A DNA stretch of 64,000 nucleotides from Dehalococcoidia bacterium (GTDB taxonomy: Bacteria; Chloroflexota; Dehalococcoidia; SpSt-223): the NCBI GenBank assembly GCA_026003895.1, contig BPIC01000006.1, positions 229,495-293,494 on the forward strand, given 5' to 3'. This document shows positions 53,305 to 62,776 of the stretch, piece after piece. The translations under genes were made by a program, and so were the position numbers. The notes below the pieces were generated by a model. That model saw only the letters and a list, made by a program, of their open reading frames with translations. It was not told the origin of the DNA and did not search any database. Positions within the stretch are counted from its first letter, which is position 1. Each line of letters starts with the position of its first letter.

Positions 53305-54288
53305 TCAATTCCGGCGCGACGCGAGCGCCTCGGGATTGACGATACCGCTTCGGTCGCCGTCGAGGTAGCTCGTGATTCGCTCGACCACTGACTCGACAAA
53401 CCGAGCGGTGTTTTCTGCCGTCACCCAGCCGATGTGCGGTGTGAGGATGACGTTGTCGAGCTGGGTGAAGGGATGATCAACGGGCAGCGGCTCCACGTCA
53501 AACACATCCAGCCCCGCGCCGGCGATCCAGCGCTCGCGCAGCGCCTCGATCAATGCCGCCTCATCGACGATGGGACCGCGCGCGACGTTGATGAGATACG
53601 CCGTCGGACGCATGCTGGCGAGGTGACGCCGGGTGACGAGGCCACGGGTCTCGGGAGTGAGCCGCGGGCAAATGAAGACAGCATCCGCCTGCGGAAAAAG
53701 GTCGTCGAGCGTCACCCACTCGGCGCCGCTTTCGGCGGCGCGGGCTGGCGTGAGCGTCACCCCGGCAGCGATGACGCGCATCCCGAGCGCCGGGCCGATC
53801 CGCGCGAGAGAGCGGCCAAGTCGGCCAAGCCCGACGATTCCCATCGTCCCACCATGAAGCATGGTGGTCGGCGCGACGTTCCAGTGTCCGGCGCGCACGT
53901 GCCGGTCGTGCTCCGGAATGCGCCTCGCGAGCGCGATGAGGAGGCCAAGCGCCAGTTCAGCGACCCCTTCTATGGACGTCGGGAGGCCGGGTGCGCTGGC
54001 CACCGCGACGCCGTGTGCGCTGGCCGCGGCGACGTCGACATTGGAGCCGATGCCACCAGTCTGAACGATCAACTCGAGCGAGGGCAAACGGGCGATCGTC
54101 TCGGCATCCAGCCGTGTCCGCTCGCGGTTGAGCACGACAACGTTCGCCGCGCGCAGCCGCGCGACCAGATCGTCAACATCCGCCGGACGGTCATGCTGCA
54201 CCTCGATTTCAGCCCGGCCGGCAAGCCGCTTGAGCGCCGGTGCGCCGGCAAACAGGTGGTTCCAATCTTCCAGCACGACGATCCGCAT
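53305..54288 (-). CDS. D-isomer-specific 2-hydroxyacid dehydrogenase
   Basis: 327 residues. NAD motif GLGRLG after GGTMGIVG, catalytic Arg in INVARGPIVDE, Glu in VFDVEPLPVDHP and His in TPHIGWVTAEN. It uses 2-keto/2-hydroxy acids (glyoxylate, hydroxypyruvate, 3-phosphoglycerate-like). ATG 54288 has GGAGGG upstream. It diverges from the DHA2 transporter and is separate from the hydroxyacid dehydrogenase of the GntR locus. Confidence 0.87.
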   Translation of the reverse strand: MRIVVLEDWNHLFAGAPALKRLAGRAEIEVQHDRPADVDDLVARLRAANVVVLNRERTRLDAETIARLPSLELIVQTGGIGSNVDVAAASAHGVAVASAPGLPTSIEGVAELALGLLIALARRIPEHDRHVRAGHWNVAPTTMLHGGTMGIVGLGRLGRSLARIGPALGMRVIAAGVTLTPARAAESGAEWVTLDDLFPQADAVFICPRLTPETRGLVTRRHLASMRPTAYLINVARGPIVDEAALIEALRERWIAGAGLDVFDVEPLPVDHPFTQLDNVILTPHIGWVTAENTARFVESVVERITSYLDGDRSGIVNPEALASRRN

Positions 54289-54327
54289 CCGGTTCCCTCC
54301 CGACCGATTACCTTACACTGTCCGTCG

Positions 54328-54376
54328 GCCCATGATGGGCGCGCCAACCGCACGCACGGCGCACCTGTGCTACTGT
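54328..54376 (+). promoter_or_regulatory. divergent control region with a 13-bp palindrome
   Basis: GCCCATGATGGGC (54328-54340) is a perfect inverted repeat around a central G. TGCTACTGT is an extended -10 for the DHA2 gene (TACTGT at 54371-54376), 17 nt before its GGAGGAAGCG ribosome-binding site. The palindrome sits midway between the two divergent genes and could be an operator, though no regulator gene is adjacent. Confidence 0.4.
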
Positions 54377-54393
54377 GTGTCACGGAGGAAGCG

Positions 54394-55995
54394 ATGGCGC
54401 ATCTCGTCCGGCCGCCGTGCGATGACGCGATCATTCGCGCCGGTGCGGCGGCACGCTCTGTCAAGGGCGCGGAGACTTGGGTGCTGATCGCGGCAATCCT
54501 TGGCTCGAGTATCGCGTTCATCGACGGGACGGTCGTCAACGTCGCCCTTCCGGCACTGCAGGCCGATCTTGGAGCGACCGTCGCCGACGTCCAATGGGTC
54601 GTCGAGTCGTACACGCTGCTGCTCTCAGCCCTGATTCTCGTCGGCGGATCGCTCGGCGATCGCTATGGGCGGCGGCGGATGTTCGGAGCAGGGATCGCGA
54701 TCTTCGCCATCGCCTCGGTCGCCTGCGGTCTTGCGCCAACGCCCCCTACGTTGATTGCCGCCCGCGCCGCGCAGGGCATCGGCGGGGCGCTGCTCGTGCC
54801 GGGATCTCTCGCCATCATTAGCGCCGCCTTCCCCGAGTCGCGACGCGGAAGGGCGATCGGTCTCTGGTCAGGGTTCACGGGGATCACGATGGCGATCGGG
54901 CCAGTGCTCGGCGGATGGCTGATCGAACACCTCTCTTGGCGCTGGGTCTTCTTTCTCAATCTACCGATCGCTGCCGTGGTTATTGCGATTCTGCTCGCCC
55001 GAGTACCGGAGACCCGCGACGAGACAGCAACCGGCCGGCTCGACTGGGCTGGCGCCCTGCTCGTCACCATCGGCCTCGGCGGGCTCGTCTACGGCCTCAT
55101 CACCGCATCGGTAGAAGGGTTGACCACAGTAGGAGTGGTTGTGTCGCTCGCCGGCGGCGCCATCGCGCTCATCGCCTTTCTCAGCGTCGAGGCGCGCGTG
55201 GAACAGCCGATGCTGCCTCTTCGGCTGTTCCGATCGCGCGCGTTCAGCGGGGCGAACCTGCTGACCCTGCTGCTCTATGCCGCGCTGGGGGGATCGCTCT
55301 TCTTCCTCCCGTTCAACCTGATCCAAGTCCAAGGCTACTCGGCGACGGCAGCGGGCGCGGCATTTCTCCCGTTTGTCCTGATCATGTTCGTCCTCTCGCG
55401 TTGGGCCGGTGGCCTGGTCGACCGGTACGGGGCGCGATTGCCGCTCATTGTCGGCCCGGCGATCGCGGCGATCGGTTTCGCGCTCTTCGCCATTCCCGAG
55501 ATCGGTGGCAGCTACTGGACGACCGTCTTCCCGGCCGTTGCGATCCTCGGACTCGGGATGGGAATCACTGTCCCGCCGCTCACCACGGTCGTGATGGACT
55601 CGGTGGATCAGCGGCACGTCGGGACCGCTTCGGGTGTGAACAACGCCGTCGCCCGAACCGCCGGTCTCCTCGCGATTGCCCTTCTTTCGTTGGCGGTCGT
55701 CACCGTGTTCAACAAGGAGCTCGATCGCCGGCTCGATACGCTCCCGCTCGACTCCACGATCCGCGCCGCGATCGACGCGCAGCGATCCAGTCTCGCTGCT
55801 GCCGCCGCTCCCGCTGGCACGCCGGCCGCGGCCACACTCGACCGGGCAATCGACGAGGCGTACGTCGCGGGCTATCGGGTGGCGATGCTGATCGGCGCAG
55901 CGCTTGCGGCGATCAGTGCGATCGTTGCCGCCGTGACGCTGAGCGGAGCGCCGCGAACCACCACGGCGCTGCAGGCAAGCGGAGCTAGGCGATGA
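54394..55995 (+). CDS. DHA2 family MFS drug/solute exporter (14 TMS)
   Basis: 533 residues with 14 predicted helices. The first segment contains SSIAFIDGTVVNVALPALQA and the loop GGSLGDRYGRRRMFG, then GPVLGGWLIEHLSWRWVFFL, typical of EmrB/QacA-type drug:H+ antiporters. The in-frame ORF begins far upstream at 53434, but the real start is ATG 54394 with a strong Shine-Dalgarno. Overlapping stop/start (ATGA) couples the SDR. Confidence 0.88.
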   Translation: MAHLVRPPCDDAIIRAGAAARSVKGAETWVLIAAILGSSIAFIDGTVVNVALPALQADLGATVADVQWVVESYTLLLSALILVGGSLGDRYGRRRMFGAGIAIFAIASVACGLAPTPPTLIAARAAQGIGGALLVPGSLAIISAAFPESRRGRAIGLWSGFTGITMAIGPVLGGWLIEHLSWRWVFFLNLPIAAVVIAILLARVPETRDETATGRLDWAGALLVTIGLGGLVYGLITASVEGLTTVGVVVSLAGGAIALIAFLSVEARVEQPMLPLRLFRSRAFSGANLLTLLLYAALGGSLFFLPFNLIQVQGYSATAAGAAFLPFVLIMFVLSRWAGGLVDRYGARLPLIVGPAIAAIGFALFAIPEIGGSYWTTVFPAVAILGLGMGITVPPLTTVVMDSVDQRHVGTASGVNNAVARTAGLLAIALLSLAVVTVFNKELDRRLDTLPLDSTIRAAIDAQRSSLAAAAAPAGTPAAATLDRAIDEAYVAGYRVAMLIGAALAAISAIVAAVTLSGAPRTTTALQASGARR

Positions 55996-56789
55996 CCGAT
56001 CTGGCGCTGATCACGGGCAGTGCAGTGGGAATCGGCGCGGCGTTTGCCGAACGGTTGGCGAAGGAGGGGTTCCGCCTTGCCCTCGTCGACCGCGATGAAG
56101 GACCATTCGAAGAGACTCGCCGCCGACTCACGGAGGCAGGGGCAACCGTCGAGACGCTGGTTGCCGACCTCGCCAAGGCAGCCGATCTGCGCCGGGTGGA
56201 GGCGTATATCGTCGAGCACGAGGACCTCGCGGTGTTGATCAACAACGCCGGCTTCGCCGACAGTCGGCCGTTTCTCCGACTCCCATCCGAGCGAATCGAC
56301 GAGATGATCGCGGTCCACACCATCGCGCCAGCGCGGCTGGCGCGGGCGGCGCTGCCGGGCATGTTGGCGCGTGACCGCGGCGCGTTGATCACCATGGCTT
56401 CGCCAGCGGCGTTCAACACGGCGCCGAGCGCGGCTTGGGTGGTCTATTGCGCCTGCAAGGCATTCGCCCTCTCGCTTTCACTCGGCTTGGCCGAACAGGT
56501 GAAGGGGACGGGGGTACGGGCCATGGCGCTTTGTCCCGGCTGGGTCCAAACGGGCATCCTGCAGCACGGCGGATTTGACTGGCCGGTACCCGAGGCGAGT
56601 ATGTCGCCTGCCACACTGGTCGACCTCGCGTTGGCGGCGCTTGCCGCCGGTGAGACCGTCTGCCTGCCCAGCGTCGAGGACGTCGGCCTCTTCGAATCGT
56701 ACCTGCAGATCCAGCGCACCCTCTTTGTCGAGGCGCTCAGCCACGGCGAGCCAGCGTCCCGCTACCGGCGACCCGAAGAGCGGGAGTAG
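55992..56789 (+). CDS. SDR family oxidoreductase
   Basis: 265 residues. LALITGSAVGIGAAFAERLA (NAD site), NNAGFADSRPFLRLPSERID, ALITMASPAAFNTAPSA, then YCACK (Tyr-Lys) and MALCPGWVQTG. Translationally coupled to the upstream DHA2 exporter, so possibly acts on a compound that the exporter removes. Substrate not evident. Confidence 0.85.
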   Translation: MTDLALITGSAVGIGAAFAERLAKEGFRLALVDRDEGPFEETRRRLTEAGATVETLVADLAKAADLRRVEAYIVEHEDLAVLINNAGFADSRPFLRLPSERIDEMIAVHTIAPARLARAALPGMLARDRGALITMASPAAFNTAPSAAWVVYCACKAFALSLSLGLAEQVKGTGVRAMALCPGWVQTGILQHGGFDWPVPEASMSPATLVDLALAALAAGETVCLPSVEDVGLFESYLQIQRTLFVEALSHGEPASRYRRPEERE

Positions 56790-56797
56790 CGTTCGGC

Positions 56798-57454
56798 TCA
56801 GGTGGCGAGCCAACGCAAGAACCAGTCGCGCGCCAGCACAGCCACTTGCTCCAACGCGCCCGGCTCTTCGAAGAGGTGAGTCGCACCCGGAACGACCTCG
56901 AGCCGCGCCTCGCCGCCGAGGCGAGCAAGCGCCTCGCGATTGAGCGCGAGCACCGGCAAATCGGCGCCGCCAACGATGAGCAGCACCGGAACGCGCACCT
57001 GCGGCAAGTACGGTTCAGCGAGATCTGGCCGCCCGCCGCGCGAGACGACGGCCGCCACGTGAGGACGAGCGACTGCGGTTCGCAGGGCCGCTCCCGCGCC
57101 AGTGCTCGCGCCAAATAGCCCGACGGGCAGCGCCGCGAGCGCTGGATGGCTCGGCATCCAGTCGACGATTCCGGTGAGGCGTTCGGCGAGCAGGACAATG
57201 TCGAAGCGAAGATGGCCTGTTCGAGCATCGACGGCTTCTTCGGCTGGCGTCAGAAGATCCGCGAGCAATGTCGCCAGTCTCGCCTCGTTCAGCACCTGAG
57301 CGACATAGCGATTGCGCGGACTGAAGCGGCTGCTGCCACTGCCATGTGCGAACAGGACGATCCCAACCGGGTCGGCAGGGACAACGAGGCTGCCCACGAG
57401 GCTGACCTGAGGAAGCGGGAGGAGCAGGGCATCGTCTCGAACCTGCGCAACCAT
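56798..57454 (-). CDS. dienelactone hydrolase-like alpha/beta hydrolase
   Basis: 218 residues. An oxyanion loop (FAHGSGSSRFSPRNRYVAQV), nucleophile elbow FGASTGAGAALRT (GxSxG with Ser), and the Asp/His pair in LLIVGGADLPVLALNREALA and VVPGATHLFEEPGALEQV are visible. The start at 57454 follows the erythromycin-esterase stop by one base (TGAGATG). Clustered with the esterase and phosphoribosyltransferase, a gene trio often seen together in bacteria, role not clear. Confidence 0.85.
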   Translation of the reverse strand: MVAQVRDDALLLPLPQVSLVGSLVVPADPVGIVLFAHGSGSSRFSPRNRYVAQVLNEARLATLLADLLTPAEEAVDARTGHLRFDIVLLAERLTGIVDWMPSHPALAALPVGLFGASTGAGAALRTAVARPHVAAVVSRGGRPDLAEPYLPQVRVPVLLIVGGADLPVLALNREALARLGGEARLEVVPGATHLFEEPGALEQVAVLARDWFLRWLAT

Positions 57455-57455
57455 C

Positions 57456-58796
57456 TCAGATCCCCGTCGGGTAGGTTTCGGGTGGCTCCTCCTCTTCGGC
57501 CTCATGCCAGTCACGAGGCGGGTCGAGCGGAACGAGCGCCCGAGTATCATCCAGATGGATGACAGCATCGAACTGCTCGACGAGCCGACAGTGAAAATAG
57601 TGGTTCTGGCGTTCGGTCACCGGCCGGTAGATGACCCCGATCGCTCGCTCAAGGCGCTCGGTCGGCATGTCCGTCACCAGCGGCCGTCCATTCGAGTCGG
57701 TGAGGACTACCAGAAAGTCCCGCAGCCCGATGTCGTGAAACAGCCGTTCGTAGCTCCCAAGCAGCGCGGGGCGGACCGACATTCGCTGCGCCGGTTCGTC
57801 CCAATCGTGCGCTGCGGTCACCGTGCCCTGATACGTCGTGAAGCCGACGAGGACCGCATCGCGCCCAACTCGCTCGCGCACCAGTTGGCCGACATTCAGT
57901 TCACCGTGCCAGCCCATCTCGGTCGCCCGCGCATCACCGAGATGAGAATTGTGGGCCCACACCGCGATCTGGGCGGGTTGTCCGGGCAGCCCAAGATGAT
58001 CCGACAGCGCAAAGAGAGTCTCTGCCATATGGCGGTCGCGGATGTTCCACGAAGACGCTCGGCCACGGAACATCGCACGATAGTAGCGCTCGGCGTTCGC
58101 AACCAGCCGCGCGTTCTGTTCGGCAAAAAACTGGGCATCTGCGGCCCGCCGCCCGTCCCGCCGGAGGTACTCCGCAGCCCGTCGCTGTAGCTCGACGAGC
58201 TGTTCCACGACTGCGTCCTCACAGTCCTCCACGACTCCAATGGCGGCAGCCAAGCCATACTGCTGGGCTGAGCCGCCGAAATGCTCGAAGCAACTGTAGC
58301 GCTCGCGTGCGCGGGCCGCCGCCTCCGGGTCGACGGCGGCCAAATAGGTGAGCACCTCGTGAATCGATCGGTGCAGGCTGTACAGGTCGAGACCATAGAT
58401 GCCGGTCTGCTGCTCCGCCGGACGGCCCGCATTGTAGGCGCGAAGCCATTCGAGGAAGTCGCGGACGACCGAGTTGCGCCACATCCACTTGGGGAACCGC
58501 TCGAACCCGGCAAGGGCCTCCGCAACCGTCTGAGCGGCGCCGAGTCCACGCACGAAGCAATTCAACTCGTAGGTGTCGGGCCAATCCCACTCGATGGCGA
58601 CCGCGCGACAAGCTCCATCGCGGATGAGCTGCTTGGTGATTTCGGCGCGAAGCCAATAGAACTCGTGCGTTCCGTGCGTTGCTTCGCCGAGGAGGACGAA
58701 CTGGGCTTGGCCGATCCGGTCAATGAGCGGTGTCAGATCGGGCGAGGAGCGGGCGAACGGGATGATCGCTTCGACGAGCGTGCCGCGCCCTGGCAT
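57456..58796 (-). CDS. erythromycin esterase family protein
   Basis: 446 residues. The conserved N-terminal motif FVLLGEATHGTHEFYWLRAE includes the catalytic-base His, and AIEWDWPDTYELNCFVRG and YGLDLYSLHRSIHEVL follow. AVWAHNSHLGDARATEMGWH holds a second His pair. The family includes macrolide-hydrolysing EreA/EreB, but most members have other unknown substrates, so resistance should not be assumed. It is upstream of the dienelactone-hydrolase-like gene. Confidence 0.88.
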   Translation of the reverse strand: MPGRGTLVEAIIPFARSSPDLTPLIDRIGQAQFVLLGEATHGTHEFYWLRAEITKQLIRDGACRAVAIEWDWPDTYELNCFVRGLGAAQTVAEALAGFERFPKWMWRNSVVRDFLEWLRAYNAGRPAEQQTGIYGLDLYSLHRSIHEVLTYLAAVDPEAAARARERYSCFEHFGGSAQQYGLAAAIGVVEDCEDAVVEQLVELQRRAAEYLRRDGRRAADAQFFAEQNARLVANAERYYRAMFRGRASSWNIRDRHMAETLFALSDHLGLPGQPAQIAVWAHNSHLGDARATEMGWHGELNVGQLVRERVGRDAVLVGFTTYQGTVTAAHDWDEPAQRMSVRPALLGSYERLFHDIGLRDFLVVLTDSNGRPLVTDMPTERLERAIGVIYRPVTERQNHYFHCRLVEQFDAVIHLDDTRALVPLDPPRDWHEAEEEEPPETYPTGI

Positions 58797-58805
58797 GGCG
58801 TCCTC

Positions 58806-59495
58806 CTAAGACGCACGTTTCGCCGGACCGTCATCGGCATCGACCCGAGGCGAGGTGGCCCGGGCAAGCAGGTCGCGCACTTCGTCGTCGGTCGTCTGGC
58901 GAAAGTCGCGATACCACAACCCGACCGCGTACAGGTAGGGCGGCGTTTCGGCGCAGACCACGTCGTCGGCGATTGCGCGGAAGTCGTCACAGACATCAGG
59001 CGAGCCGACCGGCACCGCGACCACGACAGCGGCCGGGTGGAGACGGCGGGCGGCGAGCACCGCCGCCCGCATTGTGCTGCCTGTCGCTAATCCGTCATCG
59101 ACGAGGATGACGGTCTTCCCCGCCAGCGCGAGCGGCGGTCGGCCAGCCCGATACAGAGCCTCACGGCGCGCCAGCTCTCGCTCTTCACGAGCCGCCACCT
59201 GATCGATCACCGCGGGCGGAATGTGGAGCGACCCAACCACGTCGTCGTTGAGAACGCGGACGCCTCCACTTGCCACCGCACCCATCGCCAACTCTTCGTG
59301 GCCGGGCACGCCAAGCTTGCGCACCAAAAAGACGTCCAGCGGGGCGCCAAGTGCGCGCGCCACTTCGTAGGCGACAGGTACACCGCCGCGCGGCAGGCCA
59401 AGCACGATCACGTCCGGTCGGCCGGCGTAGCGGGTGAGCGCCGCCGCTAGGGCCCGTCCGGCGTCCGCTCGATCGGCAAACCGCGCCAGTTCCAC
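58806..59495 (-). CDS. phosphoribosyltransferase domain protein
   Basis: 229 residues. The PRPP loop [20 protein letters not shown] is clear; [20 protein letters not shown] and [20 protein letters not shown] come earlier. It binds PRPP or acts as a regulatory PRTase. GTG 59495 with GGAGACGAAG. Similar PRTases sit beside erythromycin-esterase and dienelactone-hydrolase genes in many bacteria, often in stress-related clusters. Confidence 0.85.
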   Translation of the reverse strand: MELARFADRADAGRALAAALTRYAGRPDVIVLGLPRGGVPVAYEVARALGAPLDVFLVRKLGVPGHEELAMGAVASGGVRVLNDDVVGSLHIPPAVIDQVAAREERELARREALYRAGRPPLALAGKTVILVDDGLATGSTMRAAVLAARRLHPAAVVVAVPVGSPDVCDDFRAIADDVVCAETPPYLYAVGLWYRDFRQTTDDEVRDLLARATSPRVDADDGPAKRAS

Positions 59496-59827
59496 CTTCG
59501 TCTCCAGAACTCAACATCGCGTTGGGCACGGCGATCGGCGAATCAATGCTGTACTAAGAAGACGATTTTCCATTGGAACAAGTTCCGCGCAACAACAGTC
59601 ATTGCCTTGACGAAGATCGATTCGGTGCCGGCCCCAGCCTCGCCACGCCATCGCTCGGGCAGGTTCTGCGCCCAGCCAGGCTCGGATTCTGGGGGCCACG
59701 ATGACAGCAGCGCACAGTTGGGTAACGCACGTGGTGTGACTGGTCGAGGAAAGCGCGATGCGCCCGTCCCTCACCGTGGAGGAAGCCTCCGCCCTGCTGG
59801 ACGCTGCTCTGGCGCGGAGGAGCAGTC
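59496..59827. other. intergenic region, no gene found
   Basis: Reading frames on both strands (59511-59774 minus and 59607-59831 plus) have no recognisable features. A short plus-strand frame from 59757 has no supporting ribosome-binding site of note. It presumably carries the promoter of the phosphoribosyltransferase-esterase-hydrolase operon, but I could not place it confidently. Confidence 0.35.
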
Positions 59828-61025
59828 TTAGGTCGTGTAGACGCTGTTGAGGGTGACGTAGTCCTCGCTCAGGTTGCTGCCCCAGGCGGTCGCCTGCTCG
59901 TCCCCGAGGCCGAGGTCGATGGTGATCAGCACGTCGGCCCCTTTGAGGTGGTCGATCGCCGTCGGGGCGTGATAAGCGATGGGCGCGCCCGCCTCGAAGA
60001 CGCGCACCTCGCCGATGGTGATGGCCAGCCGGTCCGCGTCGATCGGGATGCCGGCGTTTCCGATGGCGCCATAGATTCGGCCCCAGTTTGGATCGTTGCC
60101 GTGCACCGCGGTTGTCACCATGAGCGACGAAGCGACGGTACGCGCGACACCGCGAGCCGCCTCCCGGCTTGGGGCACCCACCACGCGCACCTCGATCAGC
60201 TTGCTCGCCCCTTCGGCGTTGCGGACGATCTCCTTGGCGAGGTGCTCGGCAACCGCGCGGAGGGCGCCTTCGAGGGCATCGCCGGCCGCGCCGCCGGCAA
60301 TCAGCGAGCCACCAGCCTGGCCGTTCGCCAGCACGAGCACGGTGTCGTTCGTGCTCATGTCGCCGTCAACGTCAATCATATTGAAGGTGGCATCCGCCAC
60401 GCGGCGCAGCGCTCCAGCCAGCCAGCCAGACTCCGCCGGGGCGTCAGTCGTCAGAAAGGCGAGCATTGTCGCCAAGTTGGGGTGAATCATGCCCGCGCCC
60501 TTGGCGCAGCCGCCGACCGTCACCGTCCGCCCGTCGATGATGAGACGGACGGCCCGCTCCTTCGGCCACGCGTCGGTCGTCATGATCGCCCGCGCGAAAT
60601 CGTGTCCACCGTCTGGCGAGAGGGGCACGCTGGGAATGGCGGCTCGCAGCAGGTCCATCGGCAGCGGCACACCGATGACGCCCGTGCTCGCCGCGAGCGC
60701 CTCGTCCTCTGGAATCCCGAGGCGAGCGGCCAACAAACGGGCCATCTCCCGGGCATCCGCCAGACCCCGCCGCGCCGGTTGCAGCATTGGCGTTGCCACT
60801 ATTCACCACGACGGCGCGTGCCCGCCCGGCAGCGATTCGCTCGCGACTGAGCATGACAGCCGGAGAGGGAAGGGCGTGAGTAGTGAACACCGCCGCCGCC
60901 GCCGCGGGCGTTTCGCTCGCGAGAATACCGAGGTCAAGGGCGCCGCTCGCCTTGATGCCAGCCGCGATCCCTCCCGCAACGAAGCCGCGGGGGCTTGTGA
61001 CGCTCCCGTCGGGGACGATCTCCAT
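59828..61025 (-). CDS. argJ: arginine biosynthesis bifunctional ArgJ, frameshifted in this sequence
   Basis: Ornithine acetyltransferase/N-acetylglutamate synthase. The N-terminal frame has PRGFVAGGIAAGIKASGALD and VVVNSGNANAATG; the C-terminal frame has GLADAREMARLLAARLGIPE, then the self-cleavage/nucleophile region ALAASTGVIGVPLPMDLL (Thr of TGVIG). TAVHGNDPNWGRIYGAIGNA follows. Removing one C of the CC at 60770-60771 rejoins the frames as NAATGARGLADAR, giving about 398 residues, a normal length. ATG 61025 has AAGGTG upstream. It is last in the nth-argC-VTT-argJ operon. Confidence 0.88.
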
Positions 61026-61051
61026 GCTTCACCTTACGCTTCGCTGAGACG

Positions 61052-61747
61052 CTATTCCGGCTCGGTGCGGACGTCGTGGCCGAGCCGTCGAGCGAGGGAC
61101 TCGGTGGCCGCCTGAATCTGGCGGTGCCACAGCGAGAACAGCGCGAGCAACACTCCGCCAATGGTAAAACCGAACACCCACGCCCATGGCCCAAGCGAAT
61201 CGGTCTCGGCGCCGAAGTAATTTGCGAACATCATGCCCGGAAACCGGCCGATTGCCGCGCCGATGATCAGGGTACGCAGGGTGATGCTGGTCAGCCCTGC
61301 AGCATACAGGAGCGGGTCGCCAATCGGCAGCGCAAAGATGACCGCCCAAATTAGCACCGAGCGCACTTGGTTAAACCGCTGAACCCAGCGGATGACGCGC
61401 TCATCGGCGAACTTATAAACGATGGGCTTGCCGATGAGGCGGCCGAGCAGCAGCGCGGTGACCGACCCGAGCGTGCCGCCGACGAACGTGATCCCAAGCC
61501 CGCCCCAGAAGCCATACAAGTAGCCAGAAACCATGCCGATCGCTTGGGCAGGAATCGGCGCGACGACAATTTGGACGATCTGCAAGCCGATAAGGACGAG
61601 CGGAGCGGCCGGACCGAAGGAGAGCACCCAATTTCGCAAAAACGTCGCATCGGAGAGCGCCAAGCCGATGGTCTCGCGGTTCACGACGAAGAACGCGAGC
61701 AGCAGCAGCGCCGCGAGCGCGAGGGCGATATTGCGGGCAAGTGTCAC
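61052..61747 (-). CDS. VTT/SNARE-associated (DedA/TVP38-like) membrane protein
   Basis: 231 residues with several helices: IALALAALLLLAFFVVN, the VTT core APIPAQAIGMVSGYLYGFWG with GGTLGSVTALLLGRLIGKP, and SLGPWAWVFGFTIGGVLLAL near the end. Possibly a lipid scramblase or transporter-like protein. Its GTG overlaps the argC stop (GTGA), and it lies between argC and argJ without an obvious arginine role. Confidence 0.82.
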   Translation of the reverse strand: MTLARNIALALAALLLLAFFVVNRETIGLALSDATFLRNWVLSFGPAAPLVLIGLQIVQIVVAPIPAQAIGMVSGYLYGFWGGLGITFVGGTLGSVTALLLGRLIGKPIVYKFADERVIRWVQRFNQVRSVLIWAVIFALPIGDPLLYAAGLTSITLRTLIIGAAIGRFPGMMFANYFGAETDSLGPWAWVFGFTIGGVLLALFSLWHRQIQAATESLARRLGHDVRTEPE

Positions 61748-62776
61748 GGGTAGACCGGCAGCCCGTCGAGGCCGAGCGTTTCTGGCCAACCGAGCATGAC
61801 GTTCATGTTCTGGATCGCTTGGCCGGACGCCCCTTTCACGAGGTTATCGATCGCGCCGAAGACCAGCAACCGGCGCCCACGCCCGTCCACCTTCGGGTGG
61901 ACCAGCGCCCGATTGCTCCCGTAGGTCGCCTTCGTCGACGGCGGCGCTTTGGTCACGAAGACGAACGGTTCGCGATCGTACCAATCGTGATAGAGCTCGC
62001 TCACCCGCCGTTCGAGCAGCGCCGGGTCCTCCTCCACCGTGTCGGCGAGCGGCAAATAGCAGCTCGCCAAGATGCCCCGCGTCATGGGAACGAGGTGGGG
62101 AATGAAGGTCACGGTCGGTGTCGCCTCGGTCAACGCCGCCAGCTCTTGGACCATTTCGGGAAGGTGGCGGTGCCCGTTCAAGCCGTAGGGCGTAACGTTC
62201 TCGTTCACCTTCGCTGTAATGGTTTGTCAAAGCAAGGCTGCGCCCGCCGCCCGAGATTCCCGACTTGGCATCAACAATCACATCGGGTTTGGCGATTCCG
62301 GCGGCGACCGCCGGAATGACCGCGAGGAGCGCCGCCGTCGGATAGCAGCCCGGGTTCGCGACCAGCTTAGCGCTGGCAATCTGCTCGCGGCGGATCTCCG
62401 TCAGGCCGTAGACCGAGTGGGCGAGGAGATCAGGGCGGGGCGCGTCTACTCCATACCAACGCTGATACTCTGCGGCGTCGTGGAGGCGGAAGTCGGCGGC
62501 GATGTCCACCACGGGAATCCCGCGGTCGATGAAGGGCAGCAGCGCCTCGGCACTCGCCTTGTGGGGCAGCCCGGAGAAGACAAACTCGACGTCGTCGGGC
62601 AATTCCGAGACGATCGGCACGTCGAGCCCCGTCAGGCTCTGAAAAACGTCCGGGAGCGCTTTCCCAGCCTCGCTCCGGCCCGTAACGGCATGGATGGTCA
62701 CCCGAGGATGGTTGGCGAGCAGGCGCGCTAGCTCAATTCCGGCGTAGCCGGTCACATTCAGGATGCCGACCTTCAC
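61744..62776 (-). CDS. argC: N-acetyl-gamma-glutamyl-phosphate reductase, frameshifted in this sequence
   Basis: N-terminal frame: ILNVTGYAGIELARLLANHP (NADP site), VANPGCYPTAALLAVIPAVA with the catalytic Cys, KSGISGGGRSLALTNHYSE. C-terminal frame: NENVTPYGLNGHRHLPEMVQ with the substrate-binding His, then FIPHLVPMTRGILASCYLPL. The gene needs one C removed from the CC at 62208-62209 to read TNHYSEVNENVTPYGLNGH, giving about 343 residues. GTG 62776 overlaps the nth stop. It reduces N-acetylglutamyl phosphate in arginine synthesis. Confidence 0.9.

Noticed and set aside
53434-54393. Long plus-strand extension of the DHA2 exporter
   Set aside because: Antisense to the hydroxyacid dehydrogenase; the strong ribosome-binding site and first helix place the start at 54394.
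57456-58796. Macrolide resistance by erythromycin esterase
   Set aside because: Family membership alone does not show macrolide hydrolysis; most members have other or unknown substrates.
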